From Gemmatimonadaceae bacterium (GTDB taxonomy: Bacteria; Gemmatimonadota; Gemmatimonadetes; Gemmatimonadales; Gemmatimonadaceae), in contig JANYKY010000177.1 in assembly GCA_025357975.1 (NCBI GenBank), positions 1 to 7,488 of the forward strand: 7,488 nt of DNA, in the 5' to 3' direction. Below, one piece after another: positions 1-6,259 of this stretch (within the stretch, counting starts at the first letter, position 1; each line of letters starts with the position of its first letter). Below the pieces are notes generated by a model. That model was not told where the DNA came from, searched no databases, and was given only the letters and a program-made list of their open reading frames with translations. The position numbers and the translations under genes were made by a program.

Positions 1-499
1 CTGGTTGCCGTTGCACCAAGTCGTTCATCGCTTGCTCATATGCAACGACACGCGTTCGCTGATCCTTGTGCTCAAAGTCGTCGTACAGCTCCCCAACGGC
101 GCGAATGTATTCTCGCTCGCGTTCTGATGCTCCTTCACCGAGGCGCTTCGCAGTATCGGCCGCCTGCCGCCCCTGTTGCAATAGCGAGACGGGCCGGTTT
201 CCAGGCGCCATCGGATTGGTCCAGCGGCTAAGCGCTATTCCCCAATAGGCCATCGCGCATGTCGAGTCCGCGGCGATAACCTGGTTGAACGCGCGAATCG
301 ACTCCCCAAATTCGAAGGAATGCAGGAGCGCGACGCCACGATCGAACAGTGGCGCTACGCGAGGTCTACATGATGTGCCGAGGTGAACAGTCCCGAGTTG
401 CTCCGCCTGGCTCGCTTGCAGCATCTGACGTTGCGACTGAGCGGAGAACACCGGCAGAGAGAGACAAATCGCAGCTGCGAAGAGATATCGACTCGTCAC
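1..499 (-). CDS. Secreted TPR-type protein, N-terminal part (runs off left edge)
   Basis: The frame is open for 166 codons from a GTG at 499-497 to the window edge, with no stop. The start is supported by AAGGAG five bases upstream and by a GTGA overlap with the stop of the upstream transporter remnant. Residues 1-20 form a typical Sec signal peptide (MTSRYLF, hydrophobic AAAICLSLPVF, then a plausible cleavage after FSA). The mature part begins with a Gln-rich stretch. It then has RGVALLHSFEFGESIRAF (about 54-71) and DSTCAMAYWGIALS (78-91), which match the first TPR-like helices of a family of large periplasmic or secreted TPR proteins with a conserved CAMAYWG motif. From about residue 110 it is helical and charged. 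Full members are usually several hundred residues long, so most of the protein lies outside the window. The family's role is not established; a protein-protein interaction scaffold is inferred from the repeats. Confidence 0.82.
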   Translation of the reverse strand, partial: MTSRYLFAAAICLSLPVFSAQSQRQMLQASQAEQLGTVHLGTSCRPRVAPLFDRGVALLHSFEFGESIRAFNQVIAADSTCAMAYWGIALSRWTNPMAPGNRPVSLLQQGRQAADTAKRLGEGASEREREYIRAVGELYDDFEHKDQRTRVVAYEQAMNDLVQRQP

Positions 500-1525
500 T
501 TGTGCTCCTTGCTTATTGTAACCATCGCAATCGCACTCCCCGACGCGCACAGACCAGCGCTAATGTACGTCGCCCGGGTGAATCCATTTGCTAGAATCGC
601 CCCCGATAAGCTCTCAGCTCCGCCAAGTCCTGCGGCAAATGGAATGATCGCAGTCGCCAGTAGTCCAGCAACTCTTGCGACTGCATTGTTCACACCCGAG
701 GCGAGGCCGGCTTTGCTTTCGCCGATGGATGCCAGAGCTATGGTCGTCAGCGGTGCCACGAGAATTGACAGCCCGGTTCCGAACACGATCGCCGCGGGCA
801 GGACGGACGTCCAGTAACTGTATCCCGTCTGCACGCGAGCAAACAAGAGCATTCCGATACCGGCGATGAGACATCCGCCAGCCATCGGCCATTTGCCGCC
901 GTGCCTTTCGGAAGCACGACCAGCAATGGGCGAAATGACGAGCATCAGGCCATTGATCGGCAACAGAGATGCACCGGCGGCAACCGCGCTGTAATGAAGA
1001 ACGTTCTGCAGGTCGAGCATCAGGAGAAAGAAGAGCCCGCTCAGCGCACCATATACAACGAGCGTCACTGCATTGACGCCGGAGAATTGCCTCGAGGCGA
1101 AAGCATCGAGTGGTAGAAGCGGTGGCGCGTGCGGTATTCGACGACAACAAAAACGGTCAGGAGAACGATTCCGGTGATGCCAAGCGCCGCGGGATACAGC
1201 GCCACAAAGCCCTGTGCCGGCCCAAGAATCAGCGCACCGACGACACCTCCAAGTCCGAGTGTGATCAGCGCGGCGCCCGCATAGTCGATTCTTTCGCCCG
1301 CTGGCGCTTTCTCCTTGATCGCCCTGCCAGCGAGCGTAGTCGCAATCGCACCGGCGATTGCAAAGGGGACTACAACTACAAACATGAAACGCCAGGAAGT
1401 TGCATCAACGATCCATCCTCCAACCAGCGGACCAATGGCCGTCGATATCGCAGACCACGATGCCAATGCCCGATTGCTACGCCCCGCTCCTCGCCGGTGA
1501 ACGTTGTCTCCAGCAGCGCTGCGCG
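496..1525 (-). pseudogene. Decayed DHA2-family MFS drug efflux transporter (5' truncated, two frameshifts)
   Basis: Three pieces of one 14-helix DHA2 (EmrB/QacA-like) transporter lie in different frames. The first begins right after the DUF1697 stop, in the same frame, with ALLETTFTGEERGVAIG, the family's loop motif near the end of helix 4. The frame shifts near 1464-1467, where restoring one base gives the expected IGHWASWSAISTAIGP. The middle piece holds IGPLVGGWIVDATSWRFMF and several helices. Near 1126-1131 the frame shifts again, and the expected APPLLPLDAFASRQFSGVN continues into VVYGALSGLFFLLMLDLQ. The C-terminal piece contains GLASGVNNAVARVAGLLA, a DHA2 hallmark, and ends at TGA 498-496. 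Helices 1-4 (roughly 115-130 residues) are missing and no remnant was found upstream of DUF1697. When intact it would have been a proton-driven inner-membrane exporter. Sequencing error could explain the shifts but not the missing 5' end. Confidence 0.85.
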
Positions 1526-2035
1526 CTAGATAGCGGCCATCGCGGCGAGCTTTGCAACCGTGTTCATGTTGCGTGCGGTCCCGTTCTTCGCCGCATGTAT
1601 TTTCAGCTTCGAGTGGCCCATGTCATCGCCGTAGCGTACATAGATCTCGCGTTGGCCGAGCGAGATTTTTTCATTGACCTGACCGGAAATTCCGTCTAGC
1701 GCATCCAATGGCGGAGGTCCGTCGAGGAAGATTGCGACGGTGCGATTTCCCGGCGCATCGAAAAACGGATTCTCTCGAGCCACCGCCGCCATCTCTGAAC
1801 CCGTTCGAACCATCACCTGCACAGGTTTGCCCGCGTGCGCAGCAAGCTTTTTCTCAAGCTCACGCTTTACGTTTGGTTCCGCGAGTTTGCTGTCGAACAC
1901 AACATTCCCGCTGGCGATATAGGTTCGTACCGAGGTAAATCCTGCGCTTTCACAAAGAGCCTTGAGGTCCGACATCGCGAGTTTGCCAGTGCCGCCCACA
2001 TTCACGGCCCTCAACAACGCGACGAACGCGGTCAT
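1526..2035 (-). CDS. DUF1697 family protein
   Basis: The 169-residue protein covers the whole DUF1697 domain (PF08002). It begins with the family N-terminus MTAFVALLRAVNVGG, followed by MSDLKALCESAGF and VRTYIASGNVVFDS. It ends with the conserved SKLKIHAAKNGTARNMNTVAKL. Members are usually about 170-180 residues, so it looks complete. The biochemical function of the family is unknown; it is a cytoplasmic alpha/beta domain. The ATG start at 2035-2033 coincides with the family start; the Shine-Dalgarno sequence upstream is weak. The stop TAG abuts, in the same frame, the remnant of an MFS transporter, so a deletion seems to have removed the sequence between the two genes. It is divergent from the isochorismatase-like gene, with 169 bases between the two starts. 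Confidence 0.88.
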   Translation of the reverse strand: MTAFVALLRAVNVGGTGKLAMSDLKALCESAGFTSVRTYIASGNVVFDSKLAEPNVKRELEKKLAAHAGKPVQVMVRTGSEMAAVARENPFFDAPGNRTVAIFLDGPPPLDALDGISGQVNEKISLGQREIYVRYGDDMGHSKLKIHAAKNGTARNMNTVAKLAAMAAI

Positions 2036-2204
2036 TGACTATTGCAAGCAGCCGGGAGCACGAGCAATAGCGAGAGGCGGGAATTGCGCAACACCGGTCA
2101 ATCCTCCTGGTCGTCGCTCCTACTAAACGATCGGCAACACATTTGCGCAATAGTCTGTTACACATGCATCCGAACACCGCATTGCAATAACAAAGGAACA
2201 ACAA
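2036..2204. promoter_or_regulatory. Divergent intergenic region with repeated palindromic motifs
   Basis: This 169-base non-coding stretch separates the divergent DUF1697 and isochorismatase-like starts, so promoters for both directions should lie here. The palindrome TTGCGCAA occurs twice (2084-2091 and 2143-2150). CTATTGC (2039-2045) and GCAATAG (2064-2070) form an inverted pair, and GCAATAG recurs at 2147-2153, overlapping the second palindrome. AAAGGA at about 2191-2196 is a good ribosome binding site for the rightward gene at 2205. I could not assign a convincing -35/-10 pair. An operator role for the palindromes is inference from symmetry and position only. Confidence 0.45.
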
Positions 2205-2780
2205 ATGCCGGTTACCAAGCTCGACCCGAAGAGTGCTCTCCTCGTCATCGATCTCCAGAAAGGGATCGTTGGACTCCCAACCGCACATCCGACCGCCGGC
2301 GTCGTGGGTCGTGCAAGTGAATTGGCCGATGCCTTTCGCAAGCACGGCTTGCCCGTTGTTCTGGTCAACGTGGACGCAGCCGCTCCCGGCAGAACCGAAC
2401 AATCCCGCAATTTCTCTCCAACCGCTGACTGGGCGCAGCTCGTCCCGGAGCTAAAACAGCATCCGAACGACATCACCATTACAAAAAAGACCTGGGGCGC
2501 ATTCTCGAGCACTGACCTCGATTCGCGTCTCAAGAAACTCGGAGTCACTCAAGTGGTGATTGCCGGCGTGGCTACGAGCGCAGGCGTTGAATCGACAGCA
2601 CGGCATGCGCATGAGCTGGGATATAATGTCTCGCTCGCTACCGACGCGATGACGGACATGAACGCCGAAGCTCACACGAACAGCATCTCACGGATCTTCC
2701 CTCGACTTGGCGAAACCGGCACGACGCAGGAGATTATTGAACTGCTGGACAGCCAGGTCGCGCATTCACGGTCTCAATAA
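2205..2780 (+). CDS. Isochorismatase-family (cysteine hydrolase fold) protein lacking the catalytic Cys
   Basis: The 191-residue protein has the isochorismatase-like Rossmann fold. ALLVIDLQKG (11-20) supplies the catalytic Asp16. TKKTWGAFSSTDLD (93-106) carries the conserved Lys, most likely Lys94 by alignment to the K-x4-A-F pattern. GVATSAGVESTAR (121-133) is the loop that in nicotinamidases and related amidohydrolases holds the nucleophilic Cys. Here that position is Gly127, as in a known YcaC-like subgroup with GVATSxGVEST and as in the vinyl-ether hydrolases EntB and PhzD, which act without Cys. The C-terminal AMTDMNAEAHTNSISRIFPRLGETGTT segment is typical of the same subgroup. The substrate is not predictable. 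ATG at 2205 follows an AAAGGA site. The stop overlaps the next gene's start by one base, so the two are translationally coupled. Confidence 0.87.
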   Translation: MPVTKLDPKSALLVIDLQKGIVGLPTAHPTAGVVGRASELADAFRKHGLPVVLVNVDAAAPGRTEQSRNFSPTADWAQLVPELKQHPNDITITKKTWGAFSSTDLDSRLKKLGVTQVVIAGVATSAGVESTARHAHELGYNVSLATDAMTDMNAEAHTNSISRIFPRLGETGTTQEIIELLDSQVAHSRSQ

Positions 2781-3046
2781 TGAAAATTCTTTCCTTTTAT
2801 GACATGGCGCCCGGTGCCGCAGCAGGCCTGAAGATCCACTTCCCTGCTCACCGCGCGCGACTCGACGACTTCCATGCACGCGGCCTGCTAGTCGCCGCCG
2901 GCCCGCTCGGCAATCCTCCAACCGGGGCCATGGCGATTTTTCCGACGAAAGAAGCCGCAGAAGATTTTATCACGGGCGATCCGTTCGTCACTAACGGCCT
3001 CGTTTCGTCGTGGCGCCTCGTCGAGTGGGGCGCTGCATTTCTCTAG
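2780..3046 (+). CDS. YciI-like small protein
   Basis: The 88-residue protein matches the YciI family (PF03795), with a ferredoxin-like alpha/beta dimeric fold. The family's His-Asp pair is visible as His24 in HFPAHRARL and Asp67 in the GDPFV motif. Between them are GLLVAAGPL and AIFPTKEAAEDFI, the usual strand and helix segments. The length is normal for the family. YciI proteins resemble dehalogenases and muconolactone-isomerase-like domains, and their reactions are mostly unknown. Its ATG shares one base with the TAA of the upstream hydrolase (TAATG), so it is probably made together with it and may act on the same compound class; that link is inference. The start is fixed by this overlap. 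Confidence 0.83.
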   Translation: MKILSFYDMAPGAAAGLKIHFPAHRARLDDFHARGLLVAAGPLGNPPTGAMAIFPTKEAAEDFITGDPFVTNGLVSSWRLVEWGAAFL

Positions 3047-3077
3047 CGCGTGGCCACAGTTAGCGCGACCTTCAATC

Positions 3078-3359
3078 ATGATCTACAAATCCAGCAGGCT
3101 CACACACGGGAACCACATCTTCCCAACGTCACTCGATGTCGAGGGACACCAGATCACGTACACAAAGCGGCGCTGGTTTGGATCGACGGAGGAGACGATT
3201 AACGTCGATCACATCGCTTCAGTCCGCGCTACTCACGGGATGCTATTCTCGTCGATAACGATTGAATCTTCCGGCGGGGTCGAGCCAATCGTTGTTACCG
3301 GGCTCAGCAAAGGGGATGCACACGCCATCGATCAGGCCATAAAGACGAATCAGGCGTAA
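3078..3359 (+). CDS. Small PH-like domain protein of unknown function
   Basis: This 93-residue soluble protein has no signal peptide or membrane segment. It shows a run of predicted beta strands (HIFPTSLDVEGHQITYTKRR, EETINVDHIASVRATHG, LFSSITIESSGG, EPIVVTGLS) and ends in a helix (KGDAHAIDQAIKTN). The strand pattern plus C-terminal helix, and the KRRWFGSTEETINVDHIASV segment, resemble small bacterial PH-like (bPH) proteins in which a rule such as 'xRWFG...I.V..IASV' recurs. I recognise the type but know no assigned function. It lies 31 bases after the YciI-like gene and 20 bases before the GT4 gene, so it could belong to either transcript. ATG at 3078 is the most likely start, though its ribosome site is weak. 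Confidence 0.7.
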   Translation: MIYKSSRLTHGNHIFPTSLDVEGHQITYTKRRWFGSTEETINVDHIASVRATHGMLFSSITIESSGGVEPIVVTGLSKGDAHAIDQAIKTNQA

Positions 3360-3379
3360 TTCGGGGGCAGGTCGCTGAA

Positions 3380-4624
3380 ATGAGAGTTGTTCATTTCAAC
3401 ACTTACGGACCGTTCGGCGGCGCTGGAAAAGCCGCTCACGGGATCCACTCTGGCCTCCTCGCCGCTGGCTGCGACTCATGGATGATAGTCGCCAAAAAAG
3501 CGGGCGACCACCATCGAGTGATCGAAGCAGGCAATCATCACTGGGACGAGAGCTCGACAATCGCTTCGCGAAAGGGCGGTCCAATATCCGATTTCTCGGC
3601 TGACCTCTCGTGGTTGTCGCGCCGTTACCCCTACGAGGTTGACCTTCCTGTCGTACCCGACGTCATCCACATGCACTGGATCGCGGGATTCCTGTTCGCC
3701 TATGATATCCATCAGCTTTGGCTGCGATACCGTACCCCAGTTGTGTGGACAATGCACGATATGTCGCCCCTCACAGGCGGCTGTCATTACTCCGGCGGTT
3801 GCGACGGGTTTACGAGACGATGCGGTCGCTGTCCGATTCTGCGGTCGAATTACGAGGGTGACACGTCGCGACGGTCATGGATCTCGAAAAGTCGCTGGCT
3901 GCGCGATGTACCGATCACACTTGTGGGTGCGTCACACTGGAGCCTGCAAGTAGCTGAGCGAAGCTCGCAGTTTCGAGATGCGCCGAGAGTCAGGATCCCG
4001 TCCGGAATCGATGACGCAGTCTTTCGGCCGCGCCGAAGGGAGGGTGCGCGAAAATTATTGAGATTGCCAGTCGACGCGCAGGTCATTTTCATTGGCGCCG
4101 CCAATCATCGCGATACTCGAAAGGGAATGAGATACATCGTCGAAGCTCTTGGGCTTCTTGGGGCGCTGCTTGGCCCCGGTCCACCGCCAATCGTCCTGAC
4201 GGTCGGCGCCGGAGCGGGGAAGTATCCGGAATTGTTACCGTTTCAGTGTTTCAACCTCGGCCAGATTGCCGATGATCGACTGATGGCGCTCGCCTATCAA
4301 GCGGCCGATGCCTTCGTGTGTGCCTCACTCGAAGATGCCGGGCCAATGATGATTCCCGAGTCGTTGCTTTGCGGAACACCGGTTGTGGCCTTTGACAGTT
4401 CCGGTTTGGGCGCCGACCTCGTTCGCAAGGGAGTTAACGGCTATCTGGCAAAGTCACCGAACGCGCACGACCTTGCACGCGGTATTCACGAAGTCCTGAG
4501 CCAGGCTGCCGCCGGAACTATCACGCCACAATCCTGCCGCGATAGCGTTTTATCGCAATGCGGAGCTCGAGCGCAGACTGATGGGTACCTGATGCTGTAC
4601 GACAGATTGATGAGTGCGCGTTGA
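3380..4624 (+). CDS. GT4-family glycosyltransferase (GT-B fold)
   Basis: The 414-residue protein has the two-domain GT-B layout. The N-terminal acceptor domain starts with MRVVHFNTYGPFGGAGKAA, and VIHMHWIAGF and VVWTMHDMSPLTGGCHY (to about residue 137) follow. Four cysteines (135, 141, 148, 151; C-x5-C-x6-C-x2-C) after the MHD motif are characteristic of a WcaC/colanic-acid-like subgroup. The C-terminal donor domain contains RIPSGID, FIGAANHRDTRKG, LGQIADDR and SLEDAGPMMIPESLLCGTPV. Asp319 and Glu327 give a D-x7-E variant of the EX7E nucleotide-sugar site. It probably transfers a sugar from a nucleotide donor to a growing surface glycan at the cytoplasmic face of the membrane; donor and acceptor cannot be read from sequence. 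ATG at 3380 follows a GGGGGCAGG stretch. It heads the run that continues with PqqD-like and kinase-like genes. Confidence 0.9.
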   Translation: MRVVHFNTYGPFGGAGKAAHGIHSGLLAAGCDSWMIVAKKAGDHHRVIEAGNHHWDESSTIASRKGGPISDFSADLSWLSRRYPYEVDLPVVPDVIHMHWIAGFLFAYDIHQLWLRYRTPVVWTMHDMSPLTGGCHYSGGCDGFTRRCGRCPILRSNYEGDTSRRSWISKSRWLRDVPITLVGASHWSLQVAERSSQFRDAPRVRIPSGIDDAVFRPRRREGARKLLRLPVDAQVIFIGAANHRDTRKGMRYIVEALGLLGALLGPGPPPIVLTVGAGAGKYPELLPFQCFNLGQIADDRLMALAYQAADAFVCASLEDAGPMMIPESLLCGTPVVAFDSSGLGADLVRKGVNGYLAKSPNAHDLARGIHEVLSQAAAGTITPQSCRDSVLSQCGARAQTDGYLMLYDRLMSAR

Positions 4625-4631
4625 TCAGTGC

Positions 4632-4646
4632 TGCGCGTTTCGCGCA
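4632..4646 (+). other. Small GC hairpin after the GT4 gene
   Basis: TGCGCG and CGCGCA form a perfect six-base stem around a TTT loop. A further copy, GTGCGCG at 4614-4620 at the gene's very end, can pair with CGCGCAC at 4641-4647 instead. No T-tract follows, so it is not a standard intrinsic terminator. It sits in the 74-base gap before the PqqD-like gene, the only gap of note in this operon, and might modulate read-through or mRNA stability. Confidence 0.3.
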
Positions 4647-4698
4647 CCGCTACTAAATTCACGTTGTGCATTCGACCCGAGTTTCCTGAGTGTTGCCC

Positions 4699-5157
4699 AT
4701 GTACCCAAAAATCAACCTGCCACAGGTCGTTCACGAAGCATTCGACGACGAAGTTGTTATCGTGAACCTCGATACCGGCAACTACTACAGCCTTGAAGGA
4801 ATCGGCGCCGATATCTGGCGGGACATTGAGCGAGGCGCTGGACATCAGGCGATTGCCGAATCAGTTGCGCAACACTACGATGGAGAGCGTACCGATATCG
4901 ATGCGGCGATAGATCAACTGCTCGCGGAGCTACAGGCTGAGCAGATCGTAACGCTTGTTCCCGCCCCTCCCGAAACGGGCAATGACGGTTCCTCCTCGTT
5001 TGTAGGAACCCACGCTGCCAGAGAAAAAAAGAGATTCACCGTTCCGGTGTTAAATCGATTCTCCGACATGCAGGAGTTGCTTCTTCTCGACCCGGTCCAT
5101 GAGGTCGATGCAACCGGTTGGCCCCGACTCAAAGAATCCACAGCTACTCCAAAATGA
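4699..5157 (+). CDS. PqqD-fold (RiPP recognition element) protein with leader-like C-terminal tail
   Basis: The 152-residue protein has two parts. Residues 1-90 are a PqqD-like winged-helix domain (PF05402): EVVIVNLDTGNYYSLEGIGA (18-37), then IWRDIERG and a helical half ending DQLLAELQAEQIV. In RiPP pathways this domain binds leader peptides and delivers them to modifying enzymes. After a Pro/Gly/Ser-rich linker (about 92-107) comes a basic patch and a conserved-looking segment, FTVPVLNRFSDMQELLLL (113-130), then DPVHEVDATGWP (131-142) and a Ser/Thr-rich end. PqqD proteins are usually about 90-100 residues, so the tail is an addition. Its KRFTVPVL...DMQELL pattern recalls the YxxPxL...LT pattern of many lasso-type leaders. 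ATG 4699 is preferred over an in-frame GTG at 4690, since it begins the domain directly. The stop overlaps the kinase-like gene's ATG (ATGA), indicating coupled translation. Confidence 0.85.
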   Translation: MYPKINLPQVVHEAFDDEVVIVNLDTGNYYSLEGIGADIWRDIERGAGHQAIAESVAQHYDGERTDIDAAIDQLLAELQAEQIVTLVPAPPETGNDGSSSFVGTHAAREKKRFTVPVLNRFSDMQELLLLDPVHEVDATGWPRLKESTATPK

Positions 5158-6254
5158 GCCCGGTTGGATCGCCGCACGCTGATCGTGCGAGCGAGCCTTT
5201 GCGCAAACTCAATGGCACTTCGGATGCCCTCGCGTTCTTCGAGACAGCGTACGCAGCGTCGTTGCGCGCGGTGCAAGGTTCTCAGGAGCCGGTTGAACGC
5301 TTTTTCGATATTGCTGGAGCTGTTGTGCGCCTCCGGTTCGCCGGCCCAACACTCCCGCACCTCGTTCTACCCGCGCTCGAACACCTCGCCGTCGCTCCAC
5401 ATCCAGATGCTGCGCTCACGGTCTGGCTGTGGGACACTGCATCCAGTGGCGTTTCGATGCCACACCCGACGTGGCGGCCCGAATCGGTGACATTTCGGGG
5501 TGACGTTGCCGGCTACAATGATCAGCGCATCTCCACCGCCTTTCAGGGCGATGCCAGTTTGCTGAGCATTTTCGACGCAGAGCGCAGTGAGGCCATCTAC
5601 TGGCTACGGGACGCGCAGTCGATGCCGTTTTATGAGCGCGCCGCCCCGTTGCTGCGAATTCTCAACTGGTGGCTTCAGAGACGAGGCCAGCAGGTCGTGC
5701 ACGCAGCAGCGGTGGGTACGACTTCGGGTGGAGTGCTGATCGCCGGCAAAGGCGGCGCTGGCAAATCGAACACCGCCATAGCGTGCATGGAGGGAGGCCT
5801 TCGGTATGCTGCCGACGACTATTGCATTCTCTCACCAAGCATCGCCCCTGCGGTGTGGAGCCTTTATAACTCGGGAAAAACGCATGCTGATGACGTGTCG
5901 CGTCTTCCCTTTCTCGCGCCGCTGATCAGCAATCGTGAAAACCTCGGCACCGAGAAGGCCTTGTATTTTTTTCAACACGGTTTCGCGGACACGCTGATCA
6001 CTCAGTTCCCGTTGCGCGCCATTCTACTTCCGCGCGTGACGGGCGGCCGCAACACTTCGATGAGGGTCGCTTCGCCTGCTGCGGCTGTGCTGGCAATATC
6101 TCCCAGCACATTGTCACAGCTGCCCGGCTCGAACCGCCAGACGATTGAGATCATCGCAAGTGTTTGCCGCCAGGTACCGATCTATCACCTCGAGCTGGGC
6201 ACAGACACCAGGCAAATTGCGCGAGCTATCGCGTCCCTGATCTCGCCCGCATAA
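5154..6254 (+). CDS. HPr-kinase-like P-loop protein (HprK-related kinase)
   Basis: Starting at ATG 5154, which overlaps the PqqD-like stop by four bases, this is a 366-residue protein. The first 150 or so residues are an unassigned N-terminal domain. HAAAVGTTSGGVLIAG (from His183) leads into a Walker A loop, GKGGAGKS (198-205, Lys204), followed by an acidic AADD motif (Asp221, Asp222). This order, His then P-loop then DD, is that of the HprK/P catalytic core, and His183 may match the HprK catalytic His. It lacks the HprK N-terminal domain and is not expected to act on HPr itself. Homologues in lasso-peptide clusters (PadeK of paeninodin) phosphorylate a precursor peptide, and others pair with PqqD proteins in 'HPr-rel-A' loci. 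Its likely partner here is the PqqD-like protein; the substrate is unknown. A longer TTG start at 5118 is possible but less likely. Confidence 0.83.
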   Translation: MSPVGSPHADRASEPLRKLNGTSDALAFFETAYAASLRAVQGSQEPVERFFDIAGAVVRLRFAGPTLPHLVLPALEHLAVAPHPDAALTVWLWDTASSGVSMPHPTWRPESVTFRGDVAGYNDQRISTAFQGDASLLSIFDAERSEAIYWLRDAQSMPFYERAAPLLRILNWWLQRRGQQVVHAAAVGTTSGGVLIAGKGGAGKSNTAIACMEGGLRYAADDYCILSPSIAPAVWSLYNSGKTHADDVSRLPFLAPLISNRENLGTEKALYFFQHGFADTLITQFPLRAILLPRVTGGRNTSMRVASPAAAVLAISPSTLSQLPGSNRQTIEIIASVCRQVPIYHLELGTDTRQIARAIASLISPA

Positions 6255-6259
6255 CCACG

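Noticed and set aside
178..189. GCAATAGCGAGA also found at 2064-2075, a possible repeat or att-like pair
   Set aside because: Only 12 bases match, one copy lies in TPR coding sequence, and no mobile-element genes lie between; chance is likely.
2123..2548. Long minus-strand open frame opposite the isochorismatase-like gene
   Set aside because: It is antisense to a gene with clear family motifs, and its translation is rich in Cys and Arg with no recognisable domain.
3044..3067. Direct repeat TAGCGCG between the YciI-like and PH-like genes
   Set aside because: Seven bases twice within a GC-rich gap is not significant, and no hairpin or T-tract accompanies it.
5024..5030. Run of seven A in the PqqD-like gene as a programmed frameshift site
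   Set aside because: The zero frame already gives a coherent tail that ends at the kinase overlap; no downstream structure or useful alternative frame was seen.
5118..5153. TTG start giving the kinase-like protein 12 extra residues
   Set aside because: The ATG at 5154 overlaps the upstream stop in the usual ATGA manner and needs no rare start codon.
6164..6259. Longer start for the HlpA-like transferase, inside the kinase-like gene
   Set aside because: It would overlap the upstream gene by about 90 bases, and those residues do not resemble the family; ATG 6260 fits the operon spacing.
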